Source of the DNA: Candidatus Aphodoplasma excrementigallinarum
GTDB lineage: Bacteria > Bacillota > Clostridia > UBA1381 > UMGS1253
Length of the DNA: 5,817 nt
Assembly: GCA_018713805.1 (NCBI GenBank)
Contig: DVOF01000120.1
Location: forward strand, 1-5,817
Direction: 5' to 3'
The position numbers and the translations under genes were made by a program. Below the pieces are notes generated by a model that was given only the letters and a program-made list of their open reading frames with translations, did not search any database and was not told the DNA's origin. This document shows positions 5,531-5,817 of this stretch, piece by piece. How positions within the stretch are numbered: the first letter of the stretch is position 1; the number at the start of each line of letters is the position of its first letter.

Positions 5531-5817
5531 TTATCTTTTCCGTACGGCAACGCGCCCCTCTTCTGCGGCCGCCTCCACCGTGTCGCCCGCGCCGATCTCT
5601 GACCGGATCAGCATATGCGCCACAGCGTCCTCGATCCGCTTCTGGATCACGCGGCGGATTGGCCTTGCGCCGTACTTCGGATCGTACCCTTCTTTCAGAA
5701 TCAAATCCTTTGCCTCCTCGCTGACCGAAAGCGTTATCCCCTTTTCCGCCAGCTCCTGCACCATATCGGCAAGCATCAGCCCGACAATCTGCCTCAGCTC
5801 CTCATGCTTGAGCTGCT
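5531..5817 (-). CDS. clpC: C-terminal end of ClpC-type AAA+ chaperone, partial
   Basis: Only the last 94 residues are visible; the gene continues past the right edge, and the in-frame ATG at 5776 is an internal Met. The fragment is the small (lid) subdomain of the second AAA+ module of a Clp/Hsp100 ATPase. It begins QLKHEELRQIVGLML and contains the sensor-2 motif YGARPIRRVIQKRIED, whose first Arg contacts bound nucleotide. The RRVIQ..IED spelling and short basic end (VAVRKR) resemble ClpC more than ClpB, but ClpE cannot be excluded from this part. ClpC unfolds proteins for ClpP and controls stress and competence regulators in Bacillota. It is convergent with the nifS-iscU operon and shares its terminator. 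Stop codon TAA occupies 5531-5533 on this strand. Confidence 0.85.
   Translation of the reverse strand, partial: QLKHEELRQIVGLMLADMVQELAEKGITLSVSEEAKDLILKEGYDPKYGARPIRRVIQKRIEDAVAHMLIRSEIGAGDTVEAAAEEGRVAVRKR

Overview
This window is an ordinary housekeeping stretch from a bacterial chromosome, most likely a moderately GC-rich member of the Clostridia (Bacillota). That placement is inferred from several things: strong AGGAGG-type ribosome binding sites, a ThyA of the Bacillus/phage-like type, a NifS/NifU-style Fe-S gene pair, a YkuS-like (UPF0180) protein and a ClpC-type chaperone end. No species can be named from the sequence alone.

Layout. Positions 1-3264 hold five tightly packed plus-strand genes that look like one transcription unit: the 3' part of tyrS (tyrosyl-tRNA synthetase, cut by the window edge), thyA (thymidylate synthase), folA (dihydrofolate reductase), a small DUF2007-like gene, and rnhA (RNase HI). 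A hairpin plus T-tract at 3289-3328 ends the unit. It is followed at once by a short degenerate 13-bp tandem repeat (3330-3377). A small UPF0180/YkuS-like gene follows at 3413-3670. Next comes a 203-bp intergenic region with a very good sigma-A-type promoter (TTGAAA, 17 bp, TATAAT) and inverted repeats next to the expected transcription start. It drives a two-gene Fe-S assembly operon, nifS/iscS-like (3874-5061) and nifU/iscU-like (5054-5485), which overlap by 8 bp. A perfect 14-bp stem terminator (5494-5526) separates this operon from a convergent minus-strand gene. The visible end of that gene is the C-terminus of a ClpC-type AAA+ chaperone, cut by the right edge.

How the genes work together. 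ThyA converts dUMP to dTMP and oxidises methylene-tetrahydrofolate to dihydrofolate; the adjacent DHFR reduces that back to tetrahydrofolate, so thyA-folA is a functional pair for DNA precursor supply. RNase HI removes RNA from RNA-DNA hybrids and fits the same DNA-synthesis theme. TyrS appears to be a passenger or growth-linked partner. NifS supplies sulfur from cysteine and the IscU-type scaffold builds clusters on it.

I did not find a new biological system here. The points most worth a second look are the cysteine-rich tail on the IscU-like scaffold, the dyads at the nifS promoter, the small DUF2007-like gene inside the thymidylate operon, and the tandem repeat after rnhA.
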